Assembly: GCF_000421405.1 (NCBI RefSeq)
Contig: NZ_ATWY01000010.1
Coordinates: 84,619 to 148,618, forward strand
Direction of reading: 5' to 3'
Length of the DNA: 64,000 nt
Origin: Butyrivibrio sp. NC2007
Lineage (GTDB): Bacteria; Bacillota; Clostridia; Lachnospirales; Lachnospiraceae
Shown: in pieces, positions 26,220 through 35,140 of the stretch
Position numbering within the stretch: position 1 is the first letter of the stretch
Layout: the number at the start of each line of letters is the position of its first letter
The notes under the pieces: generated by a model
The model's database searches: none
The model's input: the letters and a program-made list of their open reading frames with translations, nothing else
What the model was told of the DNA's origin: nothing
Translations under genes and position numbers: made by a program

Positions 26220-27530
26220 TTATCGTACTGTTTCCTTAGATACTCTCTCAACCTGACCGGCGGCTTCTTCAGGAGTTATTTTCCCTGTTGCAAGCTCCTC
26301 AAGCGCATGACATACTGCAAGGCTCAGGTCTTCATACTTGATTCCTCTTGGCCCTGCAACATTGTTTTTGCCGTTTTCAATTATCACTTCAAGGTTTTTC
26401 TGGCCATCCTCGCTAAGCCCCTTGACGCTTAGTTCCATATCAGCTCTGGATGGCATATATTCAAGATATTGATTGACTAAAAGGTCCTGTCCTTCATTTA
26501 CCAGATAGTCCATGAAGCGGAAAGCCGCTTCTTTCTGCGTTGACTCAGGGTTCATGCAAAGGACCACATCGGGATTTGCTGTTACAGGGGCTTTTTTCCC
26601 ATCGCCATTCCAGTCGATCAGGAAAACATCGTGGTCTGCACCCTCTTTATCAAAAACAGACCTTGTTTTCTCATCGCTTACAGTATACATGTTCATGGCC
26701 CAGGATCCGTTGGTGAACATGGGTATACTGCCCTCACGCTGGAACATGTCATTAACAGTATCGTAGATTGGCATTTTAATAGCTTTGTCCTGGAACACTC
26801 CGCCCTCAAAGCAGTCCTGCCATATCTTAAAGGACTCAATTACAGGTTCTGAAACAAAGCTTTCCTTACCCTCTATTGCATCGTATAAAGCATCTCTGTC
26901 ACAATCTGCTGCAATAGACATCCACATATCAAGATTCATCCATGAATCCTTGGCGCCAATCGCCAAGGGAAGTTGCCCGTTCTCACGAAGAATACGGCAG
27001 ATTTCCTTCATTTCCTGATAGTTTACCGGAACTTCGCATCCATATTGCCTCAGCATATTTACATCTGCCCACATATATCCCGCATAAGTCTGTCCAAGCG
27101 GAAGTCCATATACTTTGCCTTTAGAATCACTTACGCGATCAAGACATGAATCAAGAAATTTATCCTGCCAATTCTCTCCCCATTCTCTTTCACAAAAAGG
27201 AGTCAGATCCTCCTCAAAGATCCTGAATGTATCAAAGGCAGAACCGGTACTTATTCCATATACGTCAGGTCCATCACCATCTATCAGTTCTACTCGCATA
27301 TGTTCCTGATACGCATCTGATCTGGTAAACACATATTTGACCTCTATATCGGGATTCTCTTTTTCAAACGAGTCTATGATCTTGTATATCGGACTATCCG
27401 GTCCGTAATCTGCCGGATTCCAGGTTTGAAAGGTTATGATTGTTTTCCCATCCTGCTCTTTTGGTTCACATCCGGAAAGAGTAGTTAAACATATGATCAT
27501 AGCCAAAATACACAGAGCACTTTTTCTCAT
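26220..27530 (-). CDS. Extracellular solute-binding lipoprotein (family 1, sugar-binding type)
   Basis: A 436-residue secreted lipoprotein. The N-terminus is a signal peptide (MRKSALCILAMIICLTTLSGC) with lipobox LSGC. The mature part has the solute-binding fold signature ITFQTWNPADYG and the C-terminal QYLEYMPSRADM segment. Such proteins normally feed ABC permeases, but none is adjacent. Instead it follows a histidine kinase gene that ends 16 bases upstream, so it may act as that kinase's ligand-binding partner. ATG 27530 follows GAGGAAATC. Confidence 0.85.
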   Translation of the reverse strand: MRKSALCILAMIICLTTLSGCEPKEQDGKTIITFQTWNPADYGPDSPIYKIIDSFEKENPDIEVKYVFTRSDAYQEHMRVELIDGDGPDVYGISTGSAFDTFRIFEEDLTPFCEREWGENWQDKFLDSCLDRVSDSKGKVYGLPLGQTYAGYMWADVNMLRQYGCEVPVNYQEMKEICRILRENGQLPLAIGAKDSWMNLDMWMSIAADCDRDALYDAIEGKESFVSEPVIESFKIWQDCFEGGVFQDKAIKMPIYDTVNDMFQREGSIPMFTNGSWAMNMYTVSDEKTRSVFDKEGADHDVFLIDWNGDGKKAPVTANPDVVLCMNPESTQKEAAFRFMDYLVNEGQDLLVNQYLEYMPSRADMELSVKGLSEDGQKNLEVIIENGKNNVAGPRGIKYEDLSLAVCHALEELATGKITPEEAAGQVERVSKETVR

Positions 27531-27546
27531 AAACGATTTCCTCGCA

Positions 27547-29172
27547 TCATCCAATTAACATGCGTACTTTAAAAATATCATTTTCAGCTATATATCTGAT
27601 ATTGCTGCCTGTCTTCTTCACAAAGTCAAGAACGCTTCTGGTTCCGATTCCATGGCCGTCCTCTGAAGCAATCGGATGCCCATCTTCATCAAGCTTAACC
27701 GGCCCACTACAGGAATTTGATATCTCCAAAAGAAGCTGCTGCTTATATTTGGCAGAAACTTCTATGAAACGCTCTGCTTCAGGGACCTTGTTGCAAGCAT
27801 GGATCGCATTCTCAAGTAAGTTGCTAATGGCAATAGCCAGTTGCATCTCATCAACACCAACATTATGAGGAATATTGGCAGATACCTTTACTCTTATATT
27901 ATTCCTCTCTGCAATGGCTACATAGTGCATAAGCGCTGCATTGACAGTAGTATTCTCACAAAAGCTTCTGCTTCCCCTAGGCTCCTGAGACATACGCTCC
28001 TCAAGACATTTTTTGGCTTCATCCACTTTTCCGTCCTGTATCAGAGATAAGATGAGCGCTTCAAAGTGTCTCCTGTCATGGCGCATTGCTCTGTCCTGCT
28101 GAAGGATCTCCTCTGTAGCATTCAGACGCTCTTTCATGCTGTTTGTAGCCATTTCCAAAATAGCTGCATCCGATTTTAATTGATACTCCCTCTGCTTAAG
28201 TACTGTTGAGTCAACCAGTGCATAGAGCTTTCCGATAACTTCTCCATCTGCCGAAAGTTCTTTTTCCTCAGGTGTGTAATACTTATCGCCAATCTCAATG
28301 GTATCGCCTTTAATGATTGCTTCTCTTAAGGTATTAACGACACTCATTGGGTCTTTGGTAATATCAGGATAAAGCTCTTTTGCATGCTCATTGTAGTACT
28401 GAAGCTTGTCGTCAACATCAAGAGCAATAACTCCCTCTGATAACCTGTCCACAATATAATCTCTGGCCATATCAATGACCCCAAGAAGGTTATATCTGAA
28501 TATGGCAATGAACATGGAAATAGTGATCGCAACATTTCCAAAAACAGTTAAGTCAAAGTAATATGTAATAAAGAAAACATGTGCAATCTGGAACAAATAG
28601 AGAATTGACGCAATGAGGAATCCACCGATAATGATAAAGGCACGCCTTTTGGCAATTTTACCCTTGTGATATTTTATGGATCTGAACAGCATTGCTAAAA
28701 CGATCACAATGACAACAGCCTGATACTGCATAAACGCCTTATGTACGATACCGGCTCTCTGCAAAAGAACCGGAAACATACCGGTCTTGTCGTACCAGAT
28801 TTTGGAATAGTATAGATTATGGTTCTGAAATGTAAAAATGATGGCATAAACAAACACATCAATTAGAAGTAATGCTCTTACAAGGAGCTTCGGAATCGAA
28901 ATGTGACACAGCTCAGCAGAAACCATAATAATGGAAAATAAAATAAACGCTCTACCTGCATACGAGAACTTTAGAGCAGCAATATGGCCATCTTCAGTTT
29001 TTGAAAGAAGTTCCAGAAGATATCCGGTATTGTTGACCAGCATTGTGATGCAGTTGAGAAAAAGATATGCATGAAGCTTGTTCTTGAGGTTTCTAAATAC
29101 AACAACCCCCTCAAAAAGCATAGCAAATATGCTAAGTATTATCGCGCCTAAAAGAAATTCCCTCATAGTCAT
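27547..29172 (-). CDS. Membrane sensor histidine kinase with 7TM N-terminus, PAS and GHKL ATPase
   Basis: A 541-residue kinase. The first ~220 residues hold about seven membrane helices (HisKA_7TM-like). Then comes a PAS-like segment (RLSEGVIALDVDDKLQYYNE) and a dimerisation region with the probable phospho-acceptor histidine in MRHDRRH. The GHKL ATP-binding domain follows (NLLENAIHAC and EDGHGIGTRSVLDF). This layout is that of AgrC/LytS-like kinases. ATG 29172 is chosen because GAAGGG is nine bases upstream; the frame upstream of it runs into terminator repeat 1. No response regulator is adjacent; a LytTR-type one is at 48482. Confidence 0.86.
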   Translation of the reverse strand: MTMREFLLGAIILSIFAMLFEGVVVFRNLKNKLHAYLFLNCITMLVNNTGYLLELLSKTEDGHIAALKFSYAGRAFILFSIIMVSAELCHISIPKLLVRALLLIDVFVYAIIFTFQNHNLYYSKIWYDKTGMFPVLLQRAGIVHKAFMQYQAVVIVIVLAMLFRSIKYHKGKIAKRRAFIIIGGFLIASILYLFQIAHVFFITYYFDLTVFGNVAITISMFIAIFRYNLLGVIDMARDYIVDRLSEGVIALDVDDKLQYYNEHAKELYPDITKDPMSVVNTLREAIIKGDTIEIGDKYYTPEEKELSADGEVIGKLYALVDSTVLKQREYQLKSDAAILEMATNSMKERLNATEEILQQDRAMRHDRRHFEALILSLIQDGKVDEAKKCLEERMSQEPRGSRSFCENTTVNAALMHYVAIAERNNIRVKVSANIPHNVGVDEMQLAIAISNLLENAIHACNKVPEAERFIEVSAKYKQQLLLEISNSCSGPVKLDEDGHPIASEDGHGIGTRSVLDFVKKTGSNIRYIAENDIFKVRMLIG

Positions 29173-29243
29173 TTCTGTATACCCTTCATTCCATACATAT
29201 CTACAGTTTTTACCCTCCATTCCATAATACTCTATCATTAAAT

Positions 29244-29290
29244 AAAAAACAGACCCAATCATGCACTGATTTGGGTCCGTTTTACACTTA
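29244..29290 (-). terminator. Palindromic terminator repeat, copy 1
   Basis: Stem AAAACGGACCC / GGGTCTGTTTTTT on the minus strand with AGTGT just before the stem and CAGTG in the loop. It ends the ABC permease transcript and is one of eight related copies. Confidence 0.85.
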
Positions 29291-29305
29291 TTTTTTATTC
29301 TGTTG

Positions 29306-31885
29306 TTAAACCGCGTCTTCCTTAAGAGCTTCTATGATGTTATCGTCCTTTATCTTGTTTATGCTAAGCGCCATACTGATGCCCAGAATTCCAAATACCG
29401 CGATCATTGTTATACCGTACATGAGCCAGTCAGGATTGAAGGTGAACAGATTTGAATCAAAGGTCATGTACATGATGTAGCTGAGCAAAAGAGATATTGA
29501 AAGTCCCCAGATAAGGGCTTTAATGCCGTAAAGAAGCGTTTCAAGCCTTATCATCTTCTTAAATCCTGCATTATCAAGGCCCACAGATTTGTACATGGCG
29601 AACTCTTTTCTCCTAAGGAGCACTCCGGTTGAGATCGTGTTAACTATATTCGCAATAGCTATCAGGGTAAGAAGAATAGTGAACCCATACATAGCTGTCT
29701 TTAGCATAAGCGTGATGGTATCCATAGCCTTTAATACACCGGTAAGGTCTGCACAATAATAGCTGTGATATCCGCCAGCTTCCAAAAGAGAATATATTCT
29801 TTCGTGAACCTCGCCGGGATTAGACGTTTCAACTCCCAGATCCATTGTAAGCATATCTTCGGAGAGTACTTCTTTCGCCTTTTCATAATACATTGAGGCA
29901 GGCACATAGACTGCGATACTGGTCTTAGGTGTCATATCAAAGATCTTGTTATTTTCATCATATTTTACCAGTGCTGCAATCTCTATAGCCGGTGGATTTC
30001 CCTGCACCTTATCATAGTGAAGAACCTGCCCCACTATCTCATCATTAAAGATCTCACTGGGCTTCTTTTCACGGAAATAGTCATTGAGAAGAACGCCTTT
30101 TAAGGTATCGCCATAGTATGTATCCTTATCAAGCCCATTATCTGCAAGGATCCTGTCAAAATCGTTATCATCAGCTATGACCACATCCATCCCGTATAAT
30201 TTCAGATCTGAAAATCCATGCATAAGGAACTTTGGATCAGCTATATCTGTGTTTGCCAGCTCTTCCTGTGACTCAGGGGCTTTTCTGAATAGAAACTCTA
30301 TCATGCTGGCGCTGTAAACATCATCAACGCCCTCAAGCTCTTCTATTTCACTTCTAAGTCTGTCGCATTCTGAAAGCGAGCAGGATGCTACAATCTGATA
30401 CGGAATATCAACTTCATACTGATTAGCTCTTGCAACGGCATTACAGAAAAAGTTGATTGTAAGGAACAGAATCACTGAAACCGCAATGGTAGCGATAATA
30501 ACTTTTCCTTTTACACCATTTCTTTTTATGTTCTTGTAAGCAAGCTCTCCTTCATATCCAAATATCTTGCGGACAAGAGGATTAACACGAAGGCTCTTTG
30601 CTTTTACTTTTATCACATTGCTCTGCCTGAGAGCATCAATAGGCATAACTTTGGCTGCCCTGATGGCCGGAACAAAGGTCGAAATAAGTATTGTAACTGC
30701 TGCGAAAAACACAATGACTGCAATTACAGAAGGCTCACATACAACTGGTATGCTCCCCCTCATCCCCTCTGCACCAACAAGAATATCTGCTTCAAGGATC
30801 TTGCTTCCTAAAAACGCCAGCGTGATCTTAGTTCCGACGTAACCAAACAGCAGTCCCAAAGGGATTCCGATGATTCCCAGAATAATCCCTTCAAAATAAA
30901 TCGAGGATTTCTTTTGCCTTGCTGTAGCTCCGACACTGGCAAGCATTCCCAGATAACGCATTCTCTCTGTAAGAGACATTCCTATAGAATTAAATATCAG
31001 GATGACCGATGTAGCAATTACGATTGCAAGTGCAACAGCCATCATTACGAAAAATGATCTGTATGAGCCTCCGCTTCCCTCAAAAGCAAAGCAGCTAAGG
31101 AGATACTCTGTATTAAAATCGTACTTTTCGATCCCATAGTCTGCGACGATGCTCTTAAGCTGCTTAAGTGCTGTGCGATCACAGTTTTTCAGCGATATGA
31201 TTACCTGGGATTTTTCGGTATCAGGAAAATAACCTTCATCCAGGCCCCTTAGAATATCCCAGCTTTGGGTAGGCTTGTTGCCGTGAAGAATTGCTGTCAC
31301 AGTGCAGGTCTCGGTTGACTGCGCCTTGAACTGTTCATCTGACCTGTAATTTCCTCCAATATATACTAATTGGCCATCCTCATCGTAAATATATCTGTAT
31401 CCCTGTTCAAAGGTAAGGATATCCCCGATTTTAAGATTTTCCAGGCCGTTATCAATAAGGAACTGCTCTTCAACTGCTATCTCGGATGCATCCTTTGGAA
31501 GAACCCCATCATAGTCTGATACCACCCTCATTGACATATAATCAGAATCCACATGCTCGATATTTCCAATGCTAAAGCGCTCTTCTTTGCCACAATTAAG
31601 CCTCACACCGGTTATCTGTTCCTGTATATCACACAGGCCAACACTGTCAATCCTGTCATCATCTGACAGTGACAGATACTGCTCATACGTGATCTCACTA
31701 AACTGAGCCTGTGCATTTCCATCAGACTGTATGGATAAATAGCCAAAAAACTTAAAGAAAGAAAACACGCCCAAAATAATTGCGCTTATAAGTGCCGTTG
31801 ATGCTACAATTCCAAGTATTGTTACAATTGATCTTTTCTTGTTTCCAAGAAGGTGTCTAAGTGTCAGGGTTGATACAATGTTCAT
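29306..31885 (-). CDS. FtsX-like ABC transporter permease of a Bce-type module
   Basis: An 859-residue permease with two FtsX repeats. A membrane helix at about 18-42 is followed by a large extracytoplasmic domain and three helices around 280-405 (NSIGMSLTERMRYLGMLASV is the typical coupling segment). After a second N-terminal-like helix near 460 and a second external domain, three C-terminal helices follow near 735-850. It overlaps the ATPase gene by four bases. With the ATPase and the adjacent two-component system it probably forms an antimicrobial-peptide or lipid export/detoxification unit. The exact substrate is unknown. Confidence 0.87.
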   Translation of the reverse strand: MNIVSTLTLRHLLGNKKRSIVTILGIVASTALISAIILGVFSFFKFFGYLSIQSDGNAQAQFSEITYEQYLSLSDDDRIDSVGLCDIQEQITGVRLNCGKEERFSIGNIEHVDSDYMSMRVVSDYDGVLPKDASEIAVEEQFLIDNGLENLKIGDILTFEQGYRYIYDEDGQLVYIGGNYRSDEQFKAQSTETCTVTAILHGNKPTQSWDILRGLDEGYFPDTEKSQVIISLKNCDRTALKQLKSIVADYGIEKYDFNTEYLLSCFAFEGSGGSYRSFFVMMAVALAIVIATSVILIFNSIGMSLTERMRYLGMLASVGATARQKKSSIYFEGIILGIIGIPLGLLFGYVGTKITLAFLGSKILEADILVGAEGMRGSIPVVCEPSVIAVIVFFAAVTILISTFVPAIRAAKVMPIDALRQSNVIKVKAKSLRVNPLVRKIFGYEGELAYKNIKRNGVKGKVIIATIAVSVILFLTINFFCNAVARANQYEVDIPYQIVASCSLSECDRLRSEIEELEGVDDVYSASMIEFLFRKAPESQEELANTDIADPKFLMHGFSDLKLYGMDVVIADDNDFDRILADNGLDKDTYYGDTLKGVLLNDYFREKKPSEIFNDEIVGQVLHYDKVQGNPPAIEIAALVKYDENNKIFDMTPKTSIAVYVPASMYYEKAKEVLSEDMLTMDLGVETSNPGEVHERIYSLLEAGGYHSYYCADLTGVLKAMDTITLMLKTAMYGFTILLTLIAIANIVNTISTGVLLRRKEFAMYKSVGLDNAGFKKMIRLETLLYGIKALIWGLSISLLLSYIMYMTFDSNLFTFNPDWLMYGITMIAVFGILGISMALSINKIKDDNIIEALKEDAV

Positions 31886-32577
31886 GATGCCATCACCCCT
31901 TCTTTCTTGGAATCCCTTGTTATCCGGCCATCCTCAATGGTGATAACTCTGTCTGCAGAAAGCGCGATCTTTTCATCATGTGTGATGATAATGACCGTCT
32001 GGTTGTTTTCCTTATTGAACTTTCGAAGCAGAGATATGATTTCCTTACTGTTCTCAGAATCCAGGTTTCCTGTAGGCTCGTCCGCAAGAAGCAGAGCCGG
32101 ATGGTTCATAAGCGCCCTTCCTATTGATACTCTCTGCTGCTGACCGCCGGAGAGCTGATTGGGAAGATGCGATAATCTATCTTTTAATCCAAGCTTTTCG
32201 ACAAGGTCATTAAGGAGCTTTTTATCAGGCTTTTTCCCATCCAGCAAGATAGGAAGTGTCATATTTTCTTCCACGTTCAGGATTGGAATAAGGTTGTAAA
32301 ACTGATATATAAGTCCTATGTTTCTTCTGCGAAAGATCGCAAGCTTTGTTTCATCGAGTTTTCCGATGTCGGTTCCTGCTATATTGCAGCTTCCCGATGT
32401 AGGAACATCTACTCCGCCCAGGATATGGAGCAGTGTTGACTTTCCCGAGCCGGAAGGACCAACTATTGCAACAAACTCTCCCTGCTCTATATCGAAAGAG
32501 ACATCTTTCAGAGCATCAACTCTTGTCTCTCCTGTTCCATAAACTTTGCAAAGGTTTCTGATTTCCAAAATGTTCAT
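31882..32577 (-). CDS. ABC transporter ATP-binding protein (MacB/LolD/BceA type)
   Basis: A 231-residue ATPase. Walker A is GPSGSGKSTLLHILGG, the signature motif is LSGGQQQRVSIGRAL, and Walker B is LLLADEPTGNLDSE; the Q-loop lies at LIYQFYNLIP. These are typical of the MacB/LolD/BceA group that pairs with FtsX permeases. ATG 32577 is preceded by AAGGGAG; an earlier in-frame ATG lacks a site. Its upstream region contains a BceR-type operator. Confidence 0.93.
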   Translation of the reverse strand: MNILEIRNLCKVYGTGETRVDALKDVSFDIEQGEFVAIVGPSGSGKSTLLHILGGVDVPTSGSCNIAGTDIGKLDETKLAIFRRRNIGLIYQFYNLIPILNVEENMTLPILLDGKKPDKKLLNDLVEKLGLKDRLSHLPNQLSGGQQQRVSIGRALMNHPALLLADEPTGNLDSENSKEIISLLRKFNKENNQTVIIITHDEKIALSADRVITIEDGRITRDSKKEGVMAS

Positions 32578-32662
32578 TTTCGTTTTGTCTCCCTTCTTAA
32601 ACATATTTTCATCGTCTAAGAAAAGTTTAGTTTTATAGGCTTACAATCCCGTGACTTTTTAA

Positions 32663-32676
32663 TTACATTTTTGTAA
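32663..32676. promoter_or_regulatory. BceR-type operator TTACA-N4-TGTAA
   Basis: A perfect inverted repeat TTACA, four T, TGTAA lies 86 bases upstream of the ATPase start and 25 bases beyond the sensor kinase stop. The form equals the binding motif known for BceR-like regulators. A TATAAA downstream on the minus strand could be the -10 of the transporter promoter. Confidence 0.75.
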
Positions 32677-32700
32677 TATTGCAGTTTTTTGAAACTTGTC

Positions 32701-33699
32701 TTAAATGATCGTCTTATAGAAACGAACAGAGAATCTGGTCCCCACACCTTCAGTGCTCTCCACAATTATGTCACCATGCTGGCTTGTAATGATTGTCTTT
32801 GAAAGAGCAAGCCCTATACCCACGCTGTCCTTCCCGGCATTTTTGCCCTTATAGAACCTTTCAAAAATGTGCGGAAGGTCTTCTTCTGCTATTCCGCAGC
32901 CGGTATCTTCAATTGTGATCTCCTTGTAGATGTTGGTGTCGGATGTACTTATTGACAGCTCATCGCCACTCTCCATATGCTCTATGCAGTTTTTCACAAT
33001 ATTTTGAAGTGCTTCTATAGTCCAGTTCTTGTCACAGCTAAAAGAAATATCAGAAATATGCCTTGTGCGTTTTATATTTTTCAGTTCCATCTGAATTTCA
33101 AAAGGTTTTATAACTTCCTTAATCAGCTGCTCTGCCTGTATATCTTCAGGCTTCATGGTTATGGTACCTGCATCAATCTTGGATAATTTCAGAAGCGTCT
33201 GGATCAGCCAGCTCATTCTGTCCAACTGATTTGACTGTGTCTTAAGAAACTCCATTTGCTTCCCTTCATCATCCTCTGTCTTTAAAAGATCATTCATGAC
33301 GATCATGGATGTCAAAGGTGTTTTAAGCTGATGGCTTATATCTGCTATAGCATTTGACAGAGCCAACTTGTCTTTTGACAAAAGATCTTTTTGATAATTA
33401 AGAGTAGATGTTGCCTTGTATATATTTGTCTTAAGGAGTGATAGCTCACCCTCTTCCTGATCAAGAATACCGGGAGCCTCATCTCCTGCAAGAACTCTTA
33501 CCAGATAAGAGTTCAGACGGTCGATGGCAGCATATCTTCGCCTTATTATTATTACAAAGCCTGTTGTAATGATTATTCCCAGTATCAATATCAGAAAAAA
33601 TGCAGCCATGCCACAAATAGCATATCCACATACAGAAAGAGCAGCTGTAAATACAGCTGCCGTAATAAACATAAACTTGAATTCCTTATTTCTAAACAT
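32701..33699 (-). CDS. Intramembrane-sensing histidine kinase (BceS-like)
   Basis: A 332-residue sensor with two closely spaced membrane helices (about 8-52) and almost no external loop. This is typical of kinases that sense through their partner ABC transporter. The HisKA H-box is AIADISHQLKTPLTSM and the ATPase domain contains NIVKNCIEH, EDTGCGIAEEDLPHIFERFY and GIGLALSKTI. ATG 33699 has GGGGAA seven bases upstream. It forms an operon with the response regulator; the transporter follows behind its own operator. Confidence 0.91.
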   Translation of the reverse strand: MFRNKEFKFMFITAAVFTAALSVCGYAICGMAAFFLILILGIIITTGFVIIIRRRYAAIDRLNSYLVRVLAGDEAPGILDQEEGELSLLKTNIYKATSTLNYQKDLLSKDKLALSNAIADISHQLKTPLTSMIVMNDLLKTEDDEGKQMEFLKTQSNQLDRMSWLIQTLLKLSKIDAGTITMKPEDIQAEQLIKEVIKPFEIQMELKNIKRTRHISDISFSCDKNWTIEALQNIVKNCIEHMESGDELSISTSDTNIYKEITIEDTGCGIAEEDLPHIFERFYKGKNAGKDSVGIGLALSKTIITSQHGDIIVESTEGVGTRFSVRFYKTII

Positions 33700-33729
33700 T
33701 CTGCAATTCCCCAATCATGCAAACTTTAG

Positions 33730-34440
33730 TTACTTTTCAAGTATATACCCAAGTCCCCTGACCGTTTTAATGATCTGAGGTTTAGCCGGGTCTTTTTCTA
33801 TCTTATCCCTAAGTCTTTTGATGTAGACAGTAAGAGTATTATCATTGACAAAATCTCCGCTTACATCCCACATCTCTTCAAGAAGCTGGTTCCTAGACAT
33901 AACAACGCCCCTGTTATTGTAAAATGCAAGAAGCAATCTATACTCCAATGCAGTAAGCTCAACCATTTCCTCTTTTCCGGTCACCTCATCAAATAAGCCA
34001 ACTTTGGCTTCGCTTGTATGAATGCGGACATTTTTTATTTCAAGTATCCCACTTCTCTCCGCTCCGGAATCAGCCAAACCTTTGCCACTTCTCCGAAGAA
34101 CAGTCTTTATCCTGGCCATAAGCTCATTGATCCTGAAGGGCTTGCACACATAATCATCTGCACCCATCTCAAGGCCCATGACCACGTTTACTTCTGCATC
34201 GCTTGCTGTCAGAAAGATTACCGGAACATCCTCTTTTTCTTTGATGAATTTGCAGACATCATAGCCATTTCCATCCGGAAGATTGATATCCAGGATGCAT
34301 ATATCATATGTATTTGTGCTAAAGGCGTCTTGCGCTTCTGCCTTGGTCTTCATATGGACAACATCATAGCCCTCTTTTTCCAGAGAGTACTTAAGCCCCA
34401 TTCCAATTGCGTCATCATCTTCAAGTAAAAACAGCTTCAT
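33730..34440 (-). CDS. OmpR/PhoB-family response regulator (BceR-like)
   Basis: A 236-residue regulator. The receiver domain has LLEDDDAIG at the N-terminus, the phospho-acceptor in CILDINLPDGNGYDVC and a lysine in VCKPFRINEL. The C-terminal winged helix contains ALEYRLLLAFYNNRGVVMSRNQLLE and TVYIKRLRDKIE. It starts with AAGGAG upstream of ATG 34440 and is followed 30 bases later by its kinase. The probable target is the TTACA-N4-TGTAA site upstream of the ATPase gene. Confidence 0.93.
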   Translation of the reverse strand: MKLFLLEDDDAIGMGLKYSLEKEGYDVVHMKTKAEAQDAFSTNTYDICILDINLPDGNGYDVCKFIKEKEDVPVIFLTASDAEVNVVMGLEMGADDYVCKPFRINELMARIKTVLRRSGKGLADSGAERSGILEIKNVRIHTSEAKVGLFDEVTGKEEMVELTALEYRLLLAFYNNRGVVMSRNQLLEEMWDVSGDFVNDNTLTVYIKRLRDKIEKDPAKPQIIKTVRGLGYILEK

Positions 34441-34473
34441 TTCATGTGCTCCTTGTTCATCTATATATAAAGA

Positions 34474-35124
34474 TTATACGCAGAGTAGTGCTAATAATCC
34501 ATATGAAGCAAGTCCCAGACTTGCTGCGCAACAGCTTGGTGCATCAATAAAGATATCCAGTTTAGTCGCCCTGAACAAAAAACCAACGAGCTGGAAAACT
34601 ACCGGATTTAATATCACGCACCATATTGGAGCATGGATAAAGCCCATAATAATAAGCACTATGACAGCGATCGCCGGAATGATGATCAACATTGAATATA
34701 GCGCAAAAAACGGTACATAAATCTGCTTAAAGGTTGACTGGATCACATCTTCAGCAAGCTTTCCATCAGCTTTTGCTATGATCTTTCTGTATATTGTTGG
34801 CTGCTGGCAGAGGAATGTATGAATCATAAATCCACCCATTGCCCCGATCAGGAATATGACTGTGAGAACTGTTGCAATTACCGGATGCTCCTTATGGAGT
34901 GTCATCATCACCGCAATGAATCCACAGGAGTACATCGGTACTGCAAACATCGCCAAAATAGCCGACCATACAAACCTCCACTGTGCCATGTTTTCCCATT
35001 CACTGTCGATTATTCCCATTTTCCCGAGTTTCTTATTCTGTGGTCCTTTTAAATCCAGCAAAAGATCTGCTACAGCACAGATAAGACCGCCAATAATTCC
35101 AATTACTGCCAATATAGTATTCAT
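34474..35124 (-). CDS. DUF6796-like multi-helix membrane protein
   Basis: A 216-residue membrane protein with six or so helices, beginning MNTILAVIGIIGGLICAVADLLLDLKGP. The PQNKKLGKMGIIDSEWENM loop after helix 1 fits the DUF6796 family as I remember it, but that assignment is not certain. ATG 35124 has GGAGGAG upstream. It follows the MATE exporter by 16 bases and precedes the response regulator by 33. Function unknown. Confidence 0.7.
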   Translation of the reverse strand: MNTILAVIGIIGGLICAVADLLLDLKGPQNKKLGKMGIIDSEWENMAQWRFVWSAILAMFAVPMYSCGFIAVMMTLHKEHPVIATVLTVIFLIGAMGGFMIHTFLCQQPTIYRKIIAKADGKLAEDVIQSTFKQIYVPFFALYSMLIIIPAIAVIVLIIMGFIHAPIWCVILNPVVFQLVGFLFRATKLDIFIDAPSCCAASLGLASYGLLALLCV

Positions 35125-35140
35125 TTTCTCCTCCAATACT

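Noticed and set aside
29173..29262. Longer N-terminus for the GHKL kinase starting at 29262
   Set aside because: The extra codons lie partly inside terminator repeat 1 and the proper ribosome binding site stands before ATG 29172.
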